A stretch of 64,000 bases of DNA from Quillaja saponaria (GCA_029379385.1 CM055615.1:4402001-4466000), one strand, 5' to 3'; counted from the stretch's first letter, positions 36,819 through 48,246 are shown. The notes: generated by a model not told the origin, from the sequence alone. Program-made: numbers and translations.

Positions 36819-37410
36819 GGTTTTCTTCTGCACTACGTACTTTCGCATTTGATGAGCCGCTATAATAATCCCAGAGCCCAATTTCCATCTTCAGCTTCTT
36901 AGCTTCGAAGGTAATGTTCATATAAATGTGAGATGTCTAAGGTCCAGTAGCATGACTCAAGGAGCCTATTCTTTTAGTGAACCTTTAGTTGTTTGTTAAT
37001 TTGATTTTTCTGAAAAAACGAAAACTAAAATGGAAAATAAAAATTAACTCATGTGACATAACGTTTCAAATTCTAAACCACTTAGAACTTCACAAGGATA
37101 AAAATAAAATCAAATATACGATGATTACCTTATTATATATGTATTATGAGTTTGTCTAATGAATTGAAAATAAAAAGAAATTGAGCCAATTAATTAACAT
37201 ATGACAGAGTTTTTTATGATAATAATTAATTTATTATTATTTATTATTCAATTAGAGGTGTAAATTGGATATTCGATCCAATCTGATTCATCGTGATTTG
37301 ATCAATGTCATTATCTTGTTTTATGGGCAAGAAGACAAGTGGTGTGTAATATAAGAACAGAAAAACCATCACTACTTAAACAATTTCAAAAGTGGTCCTG
37401 TTGCTATAAT
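36819..37410 (+). repeat. Kunitz 5'-flank segment, copy 2 (no gene attached)
   Basis: This is collinear with 31052-31500 and 38690-39150, starting immediately after the Mutator-like element. It continues into CTATAATATTTTTGGTTATCG rather than into a Kunitz coding region. Confidence 0.85.
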
Positions 37411-38510
37411 ATTTTTGGTTATCGTAGGCAATGTGACTATGTTAATTAAAAATATGACCAAGCAGCCGACCACCAACCTCATTAACTAAGTCTAAGTTTA
37501 ATTAAATTCACTAAACATGACTAATTTGTCTCTTATAAAATTAGAGCTTGTCTTATTATTGCTTCCCATTTTTTATTCACGTTATTTAATCTCTATATCC
37601 CATTATTCCAGGGAACAAGTTAAAAAAAATTTATTCAATAAGTTGACACGTTTTTTTGTCGAAGTGAGTCAATAAATTTACGCCATATCTCAAACTAGAT
37701 AAATTGTACATTATTTTCTCTGTCTTTATATTTTTTTCTTACAACTTGTCTTTTGTTCATTGAACAACAATTAATATTCACGTCTTTATATTTTTAGTTG
37801 ATTAATATTAGTTTTAATCAAAAGTTTTGAGGGTAGTATCAAAAAAATACTTAAACTGAAATAAATTTGTAGTTTTGTTCCAAATAAGTGAATTAGACTG
37901 AATTTTATAAGTGTAATTTTCATTCAAAACAAGAGAATTCATTTTAAATAAATTGAGTTATAGAATTCATTTCATTTGAAATGAATTCTATTTTTTATCT
38001 TGTTTCAAAACATAACGTTAAAATATTTTAATTAAGTATTAGTAAATGTTTAATAAAAAGAATAAATGTATAGTCGGAAATACTGTAAAAAAAATTACAA
38101 AGTATTTAATTATCTGTTTCCAAATCCTCTCAATTTGGAAAAACTATAAAATATTTATATTATACTAAAAGCCAAAAGACCCTTATAGTCTCCTACGTAC
38201 TTCAGAATTGTCTATGTGGTATCTTCCATATTGCTAGCATAATAAGTATCCAGAAAATATATAAGTACATGAGTCACACCTCCTAATACCAATTGATTGG
38301 TTTTAAGGGTGTGACTCTAACAAGAATAGTATATATTAATTAATTTAAACTAAATTAAATTAACTAAAATTAATTTTTCTCTCCTAATAACTACTAAAAA
38401 ATTATTTAACATGTGCGTACACACGTGTATATGGCCAGTCTAATAAAATGAAAAGAGAAAATATACAAGACCAATATTAAAGCATGCAAATATAATTAAA
38501 ATATAAAAGA
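37060..38510 (+). repeat. Left arm of the inverted repeat around the Kunitz gene
   Basis: The complement lies at 40740-42200. Paired landmarks include TCAGAACTTC-type sequence near 37085 / 42150, GACAAGAAGACAA-type near 37330 / 41890, CATGACTAATTTGTCTCTTAT near 37515 / 41750, TTGTTCATTGAACAACAATTAATAT near 37750 / 41500, GAATTCATTTTAAAT near 37935 / 41255, and ACATGTGCGTACACACGTGTATA near 38410 / 40825. Each arm has one stretch the other lacks (about 38060-38385 here). Confidence 0.9.
38270..38335. repeat. GTCACACC / GGGTGTGAC short inverted repeat
   Basis: GAGTCACACCTCCTAATACC and GGTTTTAAGGGTGTGACTC flank CAATTGATT. A related motif (GAGCCACACCCTTAAAAC ... GGGGTGTGAG) occurs twice at 46965-47215, so this is a small dispersed hairpin-forming repeat. 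Confidence 0.6.
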
Positions 38511-38689
38511 TATATGCACTATAAAAAAAATTTAATTTAAAAATATTTTACAAGACCAAAAAAGTAATTATATTATATTATATTTTTATTTATTTTATAA
38601 AAAAATACATAATTTAAAAGTCATATAAATATGACTCACTTGCAATATAAATTAGTTAATTAATAGCGTCCACAGGTTTCTTCAACACT

Positions 38690-39220
38690 ACTTTCTCATT
38701 AAATAATCTTGTTCATTAATTTTTTTTATCCGAGAAAAGAAAACTAAAATAGAAAATGAAATTTACTCCTGTCATATAAAGTTTCAAAATCTAAACCACT
38801 CTTAACTTCTCAAGGATAAGTAAAATCAAATATGAGATGGTTACCCCTATTATATATGTATGATTTGTTTTTTCAATGAATTGAAAATAAAAAGAAATTG
38901 TGCCATTAATTAACATACAGAGTACTTTATTATGATAATGATCAACAACTATTTTTTTTAATTTTTATATTTGTTATTCAAGTAGGGATATAAATGGATG
39001 AAGTCACGGGTTGGATATCCAATCCATCGTGATTGATCAATGTCATCATCTTATTTTATGGACAAGAAGACAATGGCGTGTAACATAAGGACAAAAAAAT
39101 CATAATTGCTACACAAACAATTTCAAAGTGGTCCAGTTAGGATAATCAAACGTGCTAAATTAATTTCTAATGTAAAACACGAGTGTTTACAAAAAAAAAT
39201 ATTAAAAATTAATTTCTAGC
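38690..39220 (+). repeat. Kunitz 5'-flank segment, copy 3 (attached to the gene)
   Basis: This is the copy that runs directly into the Kunitz promoter and coding region. It is collinear with copies 1 and 2 and, inverted, with 41815-42190. Confidence 0.85.
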
Positions 39221-39222
39221 AC

Positions 39223-39229
39223 TATAAAT
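39223..39229 (+). promoter_or_regulatory. TATA box of the Kunitz gene
   Basis: TATAAAT lies 67 bases before the ATG at 39296, which places the start of transcription near 39255 and gives a short leader. The context CTACAATGAAG around the ATG suits a plant start. Confidence 0.6.
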
Positions 39230-39295
39230 TGCTTGCTCTTCCCATAGAGCTGATCATCATCGTACTCATACATTTTCCAACAGATTCAAACTACA

Positions 39296-39950
39296 ATGAA
39301 GACAACCAATCCACTACTAGCAATCTCTTGCTTCCTAATTTTCTTTGCCTTCACTACGAAACCATTTTATGCATCTGCTGAATTTGTGGTTGACACAGAT
39401 GGTGAGCCACTCCAATGGTTTACTAACTACTATGTCAGAATAATTATTTTGGGTCCTCTTCGAGCTGGCCCTGGCCTTGGCACCCTTAACAACCAGTCAT
39501 GCCCACTCTATGTCAGTTATGAAACTGAGAGTTATGGCTTCCCTGTAACATTTTCACCTGTATTGTCTAAATTACCTTTCATCCCCACATCCACCGAGCT
39601 TAACATACATACGAGTGCCCTGACAATCTGTATACAAACCCTGGTGTGGAAGATTGTCCCAGATTCCAAATCTGGGGTGTCTTTTGCTAAGTGCTAATGG
39701 TGATATATCACCAGGTACTGGTGGAGCATCAAGCAGGTTTAAGATTGAGAAAAGTGGAGAAAAAGATGGTGTCTACAATCTTGTTTTCTGTTTACCTGGG
39801 ACTCAACAAGAAGTATGTAATGGTCTTGGAATTCATTCCGATGAGGATGGTAAATTATTTTTGGCTTGGGCTGAGGAAATGTATCCAATCAAAGTTGTGT
39901 TCATAAAGGATCAACTTCCACAACTTCCTAAAAATATACTGCAAGCGTAG
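39296..39950 (+). pseudogene. Kunitz-type (STI family) protease inhibitor, frameshifted
   Basis: The family consists of secreted or vacuolar beta-trefoil proteins of about 180-200 residues that block serine or other proteases, often in seed storage or wound defence. The first ATG gives a signal peptide (hydrophobic residues 7-27, ending YASA), then FVVDTDGEPL, the family N-terminal signature. Cysteines in NQSCPLYV and ALTICIQ match the first disulfide. The frame ends early at 39697. In the frame one base later, the rest of the protein continues: SPGTGG, SRFKIEK, the second cysteine pair (FCLPGTQQEVC) and NGLGIHSDEDG to a stop at 39948-39950. The switch falls at about 39660-39690. The family normally has no intron, so a one-base insertion (or two-base loss) is likelier than splicing. 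Total length fits the family. A sequencing error cannot be excluded. Confidence 0.9.
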
Positions 39951-39992
39951 ATTGAGGCAATCAGTACATGGAATGAGGCACTTAAATAACTA

Positions 39993-39998
39993 AATAAA
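39993..39998 (+). terminator. Polyadenylation signal of the Kunitz gene
   Basis: AATAAA lies 43 bases after the stop codon, followed by T-rich sequence (TTTATATGTAATAATAA), a normal plant 3' end arrangement. Confidence 0.55.
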
Positions 39999-40339
39999 GA
40001 GAGTTTATATGTAATAATAATCAATTCTCTAATTCTAAATTTGTGCTAGTCCATGAATTGATGCTGGGTTCATCCTAAATAAGTTGTGTAATTTGCTTCT
40101 ACTTCAGATTTGCCTATTTTCCATGCATGCAGATGGTGCATTTTGTTTGTTTGTTTGTTTTCTCTCTCTTTAAATTCACTATTCCATGATTTTTATTTTT
40201 TTTTTTGTTCAATTCCATTTTATATCAAAATTTCTCAATCAAATATATAAAAATTCAAAATTTATCAATCAAATTTATAAATAAGAGGTCTCATCTCCTT
40301 CCAAATCATCTTGTAATCATTCCTATTTAATGGTTTCAA

Positions 40340-40745
40340 AAATTTGTACTGGCACAAAAATGAATCTGCCTCTAAGGCTCAAAAATGAATCTGCCTCTAA
40401 GGCTCAAAAATTCATTTGCGTGAAATGAAACTACTTTCAAGCTTCACAACTTTTCTTGACTAGAAATGAACCTGTCTAAAAATTTAACAAGTTCTTCGGC
40501 ACAAAATGAAACTATCTCAAGCTTCAAGATTCAAACTCCTTTGCACGAATTAAATTGTCATCAAGTTAAAATTTCTCTTGGCACGAATTAAACTACCACC
40601 TATCCATTACAAATTTGTTTAGCATGAATTAAACTATAATAAAATTATAAATCCATCAAGTTACAAAATTCTTTAGCTTGAATTGAATTTTCCTCGAGTT
40701 ACAAATTTTCTTTGAATGAATTAAACCATCATTAAAATACAAATT
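40340..40745. repeat. Degenerate short-period repeat tract downstream of the Kunitz gene
   Basis: Words of the form GAATTAAACTAYC / AAGTTACAAATTCTTT / GCACGAATTAAA recur roughly every 40-60 bases across about 400 bases. The units are diverged apart from the first 25 bp pair. No open frame spans it. Confidence 0.7.
40356..40405. repeat. 25 bp perfect tandem duplication
   Basis: AAAAATGAATCTGCCTCTAA plus GGCTC occurs twice without a mismatch (40356-40380 and 40381-40405). It opens a longer degenerate repeat tract that continues to about 40745. Confidence 0.95.
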
Positions 40746-42200
40746 TTTAATATTTTATTTATATTTGCATGCTTTAATATTGGTCTAATATATTTTTCTC
40801 TTTTCATTTTATTAGACTAGTCACATACACGTGCATACGCACATATTAAATAATTTTTTTTTTTTAGAGATATTGTGGTATTCTAGCCCTCTTAAAGCTA
40901 GTTTTTAAAAAGTTACTGCGATAATATTTGGTAAAATAATGTAAAAATTGCTCTAAGTAAGTAGAAGCAACAAAATTAGGCTTGGTTTGGTAATGCTGTG
41001 ACATAAGCATAAACATCCTCCAAAAGATCATTATTAAACCAAGCTTTAAACTAGTCTCTTAGAGATTGATGTTTACATATAACTTTTGAGACAATTTAAA
41101 TTCTCTTGAAACATTCCTCTTAACTAGTTGGCAAGGATACTCTTTTAAGCTTTGTCCCTTTTTGACCTTCTTCCAAACACACCCTAAATATTTACTAATA
41201 CTCAATTTAAATATTTTAACGGAGTGTTTAGAACAAGATAAAAAATAAAATTCATTTCATTTTAAATGAATTCTCTTATTTAGTATAAAAACTATACTTA
41301 TAGAATTCAGTTTAATTTTTCATTTCACTTTAAATGAATTCTATTATTTGGAATAAAAACTATACTTATATAATTTAGTCTAATTTTCTTATTTAGAATA
41401 AATAAATAAATAATTTCAATTTAAGTATTTTTCTGATACTACCCTCCAAAATTTTGAATTAAAACTAATATTAATCAACCCAAAAATATTGATTAATTGT
41501 TGTTCAATGAACAAAAAATAAGTTGAGAGGAAAGATATAAATACCGAGAGAGTAATGTACAATTTATATTGTTTGAGATGCGGTATAAATTTATTGGCTC
41601 ACTCCAAGAGGAACGTGTCAATTTATTAGTTAAGTTTCTTTATGTCCTTTTTAACTTGTTCCTTTGAATTATGGGATATAGAGATTGAAGAAGCTGAATA
41701 AAAAATGGGAAGCAATAATAAGGCAAGCTCTAATTTGATAAGAGACAAATTAGTCATGTTTAGCGAATTTAATTATCAAGCCTATGATAACCCAAAAATA
41801 TTATAGCACGTTTGATTCTCGTAACAAGACCACTTTTGAAATTGTTGTGTAAGCAGTGCATGATTTTTCTGTTCTTATGTTACACGCCATTGTCTTCTTG
41901 TTCCTCAAGATAATGACATTGATCAAATTGCGATGGATCTAATATCCAACCCTTGACTTCATCTATTTTTATCCCTAATTGAATAACAAATATAAAAATA
42001 AATAAAAGTTGATCATTATCATAAAGAAAACTCTCAAAGTTAATTAATTTACTCAATTTCTTTTTATCTTCAATTCATTAGAAAAACTCATAATACATAT
42101 ATAATAGGGCTAATCATCTTATATTTGATTTTACTTTAATTATTATAAAGTTCTGAGTGGTTTAGATTTTAAACTTGATATCACTGGAATAAATGTGAAA
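40740..42200 (-). repeat. Right arm of the inverted repeat around the Kunitz gene
   Basis: This is the complement of 37060-38510, including an inverted copy of the Kunitz 5'-flank segment (about 41815-42190). The similarity continues past 42200: 42190-42275 is the complement of 33640-33725. The stretch 40860-41175 has no counterpart in the left arm and holds the end of the MITE-like sequence seen at 33060. Confidence 0.9.
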
Positions 42201-42239
42201 GGAATATTCCAGAGGATGTTCGTATGCACGTTTTCCATG

Positions 42240-42880
42240 CTTAAGTGATTATTACCATAAGACTTATCATCATTTACAACTAAAACAATTAACAGTCCAT
42301 CATATTCATAATCCAACTGATTTCTTGCCATAAGACTTTCTTAAAATTTTACTGATCATAAACTTATCATCATTACTATTATTTTTTATTAAATTGTAAT
42401 TAATATAAAATTTTGATATTAATATATTTTTGACGTGTTTGGATGTGCATCTCTACTGGATATGGTTCTTCTTTTGAACTTAATCTTAAACTCTTTTTTT
42501 CCTTGTTTATATAATAATATATTTTATTATTAAGTAATGTGATAATAGTTTAGAAAATAAGGAGTTTGTAACTATTAACATTAAAAATAAAAGAGAATTT
42601 GGTGCTAAAAAATAGAGGGAAGTAGTATAAATATAGTGGGTTAGTGTTGAAAAAAATTGAGAGTAACGTTCTCTGAAATTATATTTTTTTTCTTAATTTA
42701 AACAGTGAAAGGAAAAGAAACAAATAGATGTTTAGATAAAGAACAAGAAGTTATACTACTTTTATGGAAGACTATTTAAGTCATTTTAACAATTAGTATT
42801 AATTATAGAAAAATATGTAATGGTTATCTAATTTAATGACTTTTTGAAAAATTGTAATTTGGTAGATTACTATAATAAAT
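42240..42880. repeat. Scrambled copies of large-arm sequence
   Basis: 42260-42370 matches 25170-25290 in the same orientation (CATCATATTCATAATCCAACTGATTTCT). 42470-42665 matches 29560-29805 in the same orientation. 42765-42870 matches 940-1050, that is, the opposite arm's orientation. Three arm segments are therefore rearranged here in less than 700 bases. Confidence 0.75.
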
Positions 42881-42889
42881 TCTTAACCA

Positions 42890-43656
42890 GTGTCCTGGTT
42901 AGCAAAACCTGTTTTATTATCAACAAATAATAATTGATAACCAACTAAATTGGGACTAAAGGATAATATAGCAATTATTGAAAATTTAAAAGTAATAATT
43001 ATCAATTCAAATTTCAAATATATAATGGTCAAACAAAATAGTCAATGTGCATTTATTCTGGTACGCTTTGCATGATAGTGAGAAAAACTTATATAAAGTG
43101 ACTTCAACAAGCGGCCCTTGCAATAAACCAATTAATTTGTGCCACATGGTAGGTAAGTCACTCCACCTAAGCAACCTAGAAAGATTTAAACTAATCCAAT
43201 CTTATAATAAAATAATTAATGTCACTAACCACCTACCAATCTCTCCTATAATCTCTCTCGTATTCACTTTTTATTTTTTTCTCTCTCCGCTCCTTACTTG
43301 AATCCCCATAGTAAATTTTAAAATTCACACTTAATTTATTGAATTTTTAAATAGTGTGCCTAGAAAAATGAAAGGTTTCTGATTGCAAAGGTTTGTCAAT
43401 GGAATTAATTATAACTTCATCGAACAAGAAAACCAAGTGTTGTCTTGTGGCATTAGACTGATTGTAAAAGAGGGTATTCATTGTGATGATAAAAGAATTT
43501 TTAAATCTTATGTATAATTTGTGTCAATTAGTCTTATCAAGTTTTTTTTTTTTTTTTTTATGTGAGTATAAATATAATATTTTCACAATGAATTTCAATT
43601 ATAATATTTCAGTAGAGATATTTCAATAAAGGTGTTCCAGTAAAAGCGATGGTGAT
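42890..43656. other. Intergenic sequence, no recognised gene
   Basis: The stretch is AT-rich, with a pyrimidine-rich run (ATCTCTCCTATAATCTCTCTCG near 43240) and a poly(T) run at 43543-43559. Open frames are short and unsupported. Confidence 0.4.
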
Positions 43657-43905
43657 TGTCATATCCCTCACGGAGGCATTACTGGCTAGAGGATTTTATA
43701 ACCAACTCTCCGTAACCCTGACTCCAAAACAAAGAAAGAAATACGACTCTTTACTGATCCAATACATTATAGTAAATTTTATAAAAACAGAAATTAATTG
43801 TAAAAGTTTGTTTATTTAAACATATAACAATTTACTAAAAATTTCAGCAGAATTTTCTCGTAATACGAAACATGCCCAAAATACAATCATGTAAATTCTT
43901 GGTTA
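43657..43905 (-). mobile_element. Gypsy LTR start fragment
   Basis: TGTCATATCCCTCACGGAGG, CTCCGTAACCCTGACTCC and AACATGCCCAAAATACAA follow the first 250 bases of the LTR at 44491. It stops abruptly; no matching end was found. Confidence 0.7.
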
Positions 43906-44490
43906 CATTCAACCATGTAAAAGTATGTGGAATGAAATCATTGTTCCTCACTACAATTTGTCATTTCATTATTGATATTTTATTATACTTCCAAGTGAAG
44001 AAGAGAGTAAGTTTGGAAACAGAGGTACATAGTTTCTTTCATGTCTTCTCCATCTTCTTTTGGTCCATTTATTTACCTTTTATTTGTTGATGTTGCAGCA
44101 TGAACTTATATTATTCAAGTTTTTCAATTCATGGTTTCGTATGGATGATTTATATGAGTCATCATTTTCAAGTTTAACTTGAAATCAAAAAGAGTTTGAA
44201 TTTTTCTTTATATTTGAAATTTAAAATAATTTGAGGAAAGACATGAGTGTATAAATGGTTTTAAAAGAACTTAATCATGAAAATAAGAAAAATTGAGAAA
44301 AAAATAAATAAATGAATAAGAAACCCTACCTTATATTTAGGAAAACAAGAATTCATACTTTGAATACGTAAATTCCAATATTCGTAGATAGATATATTTT
44401 TCATATGCTGCCTATTTTTTTAATACAATTATATCATTTTATCTTATTTATTTATATTTAAATTTCATGTGGGTGATTTTATTGCCATAG
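43906..44490. other. Intergenic sequence between LTRs
   Basis: AT-rich; I see no gene, and no repeat shared with the rest of the window. Confidence 0.4.
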
Positions 44491-45928
44491 TGTCACACCC
44501 CTCACGCATGCATGACTAGTCAAAAGATTAGATAACCAAACTCTCGTAACTCTAAATTTACCACAACTAAATATATATATACTCTTGACCAAACTAATAC
44601 ATAAAGACAAATTTATAAAACAAAAGTTAACTGTAAAAATTTGTTTACTAAAATAACAATTTACTTAAAATTTTGGCAGAGAACCCCTACAATATCAAAC
44701 ATGCCTCAAAATACAACCAAGTAAATCTATTTTTACACAATAACAACACACAGACAACAAGGAGCTCCGCTCCATCCACATCATAAACAAGACAATTAAC
44801 TAGACTATTACATCATACAAAATTAAACATCTTATAGTTTTAGTGTAACTGGAAACTTTCATCTTTGACTTCAAGTCTGAGATCTTGGAAAAAGTGTCTT
44901 GCTGTACTTCTGTCAGCAGGTCACGAACTCTGCGACGCCATACACTAAACTCCCAATATTGTAAAAAAAAAAAAAAAAAAAATTCACAAGAGAGAGATGA
45001 GTCCTACAGACTCCATGAATGAAAAATCGTACCCAAAAAGTACTAGCATTACTCAACACAAGTATATAACATATCTAGTCAATTAACATTATGTAACAAT
45101 GTTTATGTCTTAATTCAAAATACACGTACATATTTATAATCGTCATTAATTCACAACTCACATGATTCATAGGATATCAAATTAATCAAAGCAAGCATAG
45201 CATACAAAGCAAGAAAAGGCCAATGAGTAACTCAGTCCTCGCACAACAGTATCTCCCCTATACTAGGCATTTACGCACCTGCACAACAGGTTAATTCTCC
45301 GTACATAATTCATCCCACCAGGACTAAGCACTCAATTCTTTTAAAACGATTGTCAAAATAAGAATATCTCATATTAGAATATCAAATCAAAATATCCTAG
45401 ATACACCTGGATTTCATTTTCGAAAATAAAAATCATTTCGGAGAAAAATTTATTTTGTTAGCCTTATCAACCATAAATAATTTTAATCATCAAACATAAG
45501 TCAAATAATCGATCATAGCAATATGATTCTTATTTACCACTATATATATATATATCATATATACATAAATACATCAGACAATCAAACACACTAACCCAGC
45601 AATCAAAAGGTAGTAATTAACCACTCACCGATTTATAATTCTTGTTCATCACTTTCTCTTGTGCTCACGTGTATCATCAGGCCCACGTTAGAATTTAGAA
45701 TTGAAATTCATATATCCACTTAAAATTTAGTTCATAAATGTTATAATTATAATTTTTTTAATTTCTAAACATTACAGAAAATTACATACAAAATTTTCTA
45801 AAATGGGATACTAACACATCTGGTTATAACATGTTCAATTATATTGTTATTCATTTAATTTATTTATTTTATAAATAAAATTTACATATTATATATATAA
45901 CTCAATTTTACAATATAGGGTTATAGCA
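44491..45928 (-). mobile_element. Solo gypsy LTR with target duplication CATAG
   Basis: It begins TGTCACACCCC and ends GGGTTATAGCA, 1438 bp. The 5 bp before it (44486-44490) and after it (45929-45933) are both CATAG, the expected 5 bp target duplication. Inside are the family blocks GGAGCTCCGCTCCATCC, ACAGTATCTCCCC and ATCCTAGATACACCTGG. No internal coding region is present, so it is the product of recombination between two LTRs. Confidence 0.92.
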
Positions 45929-45933
45929 CATAG

Positions 45934-46890
45934 TCAATATCTTTAAGGGTCACAGCTTATTAAATGTGATAAATATTTATCATTCCTGAAATACCCTATT
46001 CAAATATAAGTTTCTCACTTTTAATTTGAATTTTTTAATTTATTATGAAGTTAATTTTTAAAACATTATTAATTGAGAACAAGTTTACTCGATTCATAAT
46101 GTTTTGCAATTAAGAAGCTGTGGCTTTAAGCATTTTGGCTTGTGGCAATAAGGCCACCCTTTTCATATTCACTCAACTTGTATTACTTGTTTTAGATATT
46201 ATGTAATGATGTCTAATTAGAAGAAGAAGAAAAAAAAAATCAGACATATATAAAGGAAAACTACAATATTATGCCCTATTTAGTTTAGCTTTTAAAACAA
46301 CTTTTAGGTTTAAATGTTTCTACAAAACTGTTTGGTAAGCTATTATTTTTTAAGTTTTAGGGAAAAAAAAAATTTGAGCTTTTGGAGTAAAATAAGCCTT
46401 TTTCAAATAGAAAACAAGGGAAGCTCAAATTCATTTTAATAATTATTTTAGTTAAACAAATATAATCATAATATTTATCAAAATAGACTTTTTTTAGTAA
46501 TTTTGATACTCAATATCTTATTTTTTAAAATAAATTCAAACATTTTTTTATATCTGCACAATGCTTTTACGTTAACTCATTTAAACACTTTTTCAATTTT
46601 TTATATTGAACTTTTTAAATAGCTCTACTTGAAAAGTATAACACTTTTTCAGTTTTTTTTACCACATTTTTTAAATAGTATTACTTGAAAAGTAATTTTA
46701 CATACAACTTAACCAATATGAACAAATTAGATTATTATATGCATGAAATTCAATTACTATTTTGCCCATTCTTCCAATACGAAAAACTAGATTACAACAT
46801 AAAAGACAAAAAAAAACTACAATAGCATGTTAACATAAATTTCAATTTTTTAACATTGTGTAAAATTAAGGGTAAATATCACTTAATTTG
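45934..46890. other. AT-rich intergenic sequence
   Basis: It holds words such as TTTAGCTTTTAAAACAACTTTT and CTTGAAAAGTATAACACTTT resembling degenerate MITEs, but no paired termini were found. No gene is supported. Confidence 0.4.
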
Positions 46891-46897
46891 TACACCT

Positions 46898-47290
46898 AAT
46901 TACGGGGCCTAGAACCCACCTTTTGATGAGGCCCATATTACAAACCTATATGTGATGGATGTTAGAGCCACACCCTTAAAACTAGTTCAATTGACTTTAA
47001 GGGGTGTGAGTGCTAGCTCATATTATTTATATATTATGTTATAGCTCCACATCTAAGTAATGTTAGATTTACCACATTGAAGCTAGTTAGGGACACATTA
47101 AAAGGGCCTAGAACTCAGCTTTTGATGAGACCCATCTTACGAACCTAACTAGCTCTGATACAATATTAGAGCCACAACCGTAAAACCAATCAGTTGATAT
47201 TAAAGGGTGTGTGCCCATATTATTATATATTATGTTATAGCTACACATCTAATTCAGTATTATGGGATTTACCACATTGACATACCATAT
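46898..47290. repeat. ~200 bp tandem duplication with hairpin motif
   Basis: Two units, near 46898-47090 and 47103-47285, both run GGGCCTAGAAC, CTTTTGATGAG, CCCAT, TTAGAGCCACA, a GGGTGTGWG block, ATATTATGTTATAGCT and TTTACCACATTGA. They have diverged by substitutions and small indels. Each has a short inverted repeat (CCACACCCTTAA / TTAAGGGGTGTG). No coding capacity. Confidence 0.85.
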
Positions 47291-48240
47291 GTGGACAACG
47301 TGATATTTAACCTTATAATTAATAAATAATGAAATTCATAAATAAATAACAAAATGGTACAAAATGTATTATACTAAGATAAAAGGGTTTCATTTGAATG
47401 AAAAGTTTAAAAATAAAACTTAATTATTATTTTTTTAAAATATTATAAGACTTTCGTTTCTTTTAAAATGAAAGTATAACTTATTGTTAATTTTAAATAA
47501 TAAAAATTTACCACTGAGAGTTTAGTTCAAGTTATTGATACTTATTCTCCCACCCTAGTGCTGAGTTTGAGCACTCCTAATGTACCAAAAAAATAAAAAA
47601 TAAAAAATAAAAATTTAGGTCAGAGATAATACATTTTTTTTTTGTCCTTATCAAATCTCATTTTGCTTGATTGATTTATTTGATTTACTAGCTCTCCTTT
47701 TTAAACTTGATTAACTTTCATCTTTATAATTTTCTTTCATTCCAAACATAATTGATTTACCTATCATCTTTATCATAATTCAGCTGTTTTCTTTTTCAAA
47801 ATAAAATGCAATCACCCATTCAACTTTTATTTGCTTGCAATTAGGCATGTTGCTCTGATAACTTATCAGTTTTCTTTATCAAAACAAAATGTAATGTCCC
47901 TTACAACTTCAAATTACTGGCAAATTAACATGTGGCTTTGACTATAAAAATTAAATCCTTGAACTTGGTAAAAAGTTTGATCAAACATTTTGTATGTGAG
48001 TTTGGTAATATTATGATTTTTCAAACTCTATTTTCACATAAACTTCTTTTTGTTTATGTTATAGGGTAGAACAGTTTGTAGAGTTGTATGCAAAAAGGGT
48101 TGAGGAATAGAACACTATTAGTCATCAATTTTTAGTATTCAAGGATTCTTTTCTTTGAAATTATATTTCTTTTGCTTGCTTTGTGTTATTGACATCCTAA
48201 ACCAGGAAGTAAAGAATGGATATTATCATTTCAATTGGTT
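47291..48240. other. Intergenic sequence upstream of the NBS-LRR remnant
   Basis: AT-rich, no gene seen. It may contain the promoter of the former NBS-LRR gene, but no element is clear enough to call. Confidence 0.4.
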
Positions 48241-48246
48241 AAAAAA

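Noticed and set aside
39654..39697. Intron in the Kunitz gene instead of a frameshift
   Set aside because: The family is typically intronless, and there is no room for an intron with acceptable GT...AG ends between the two frames, which overlap.
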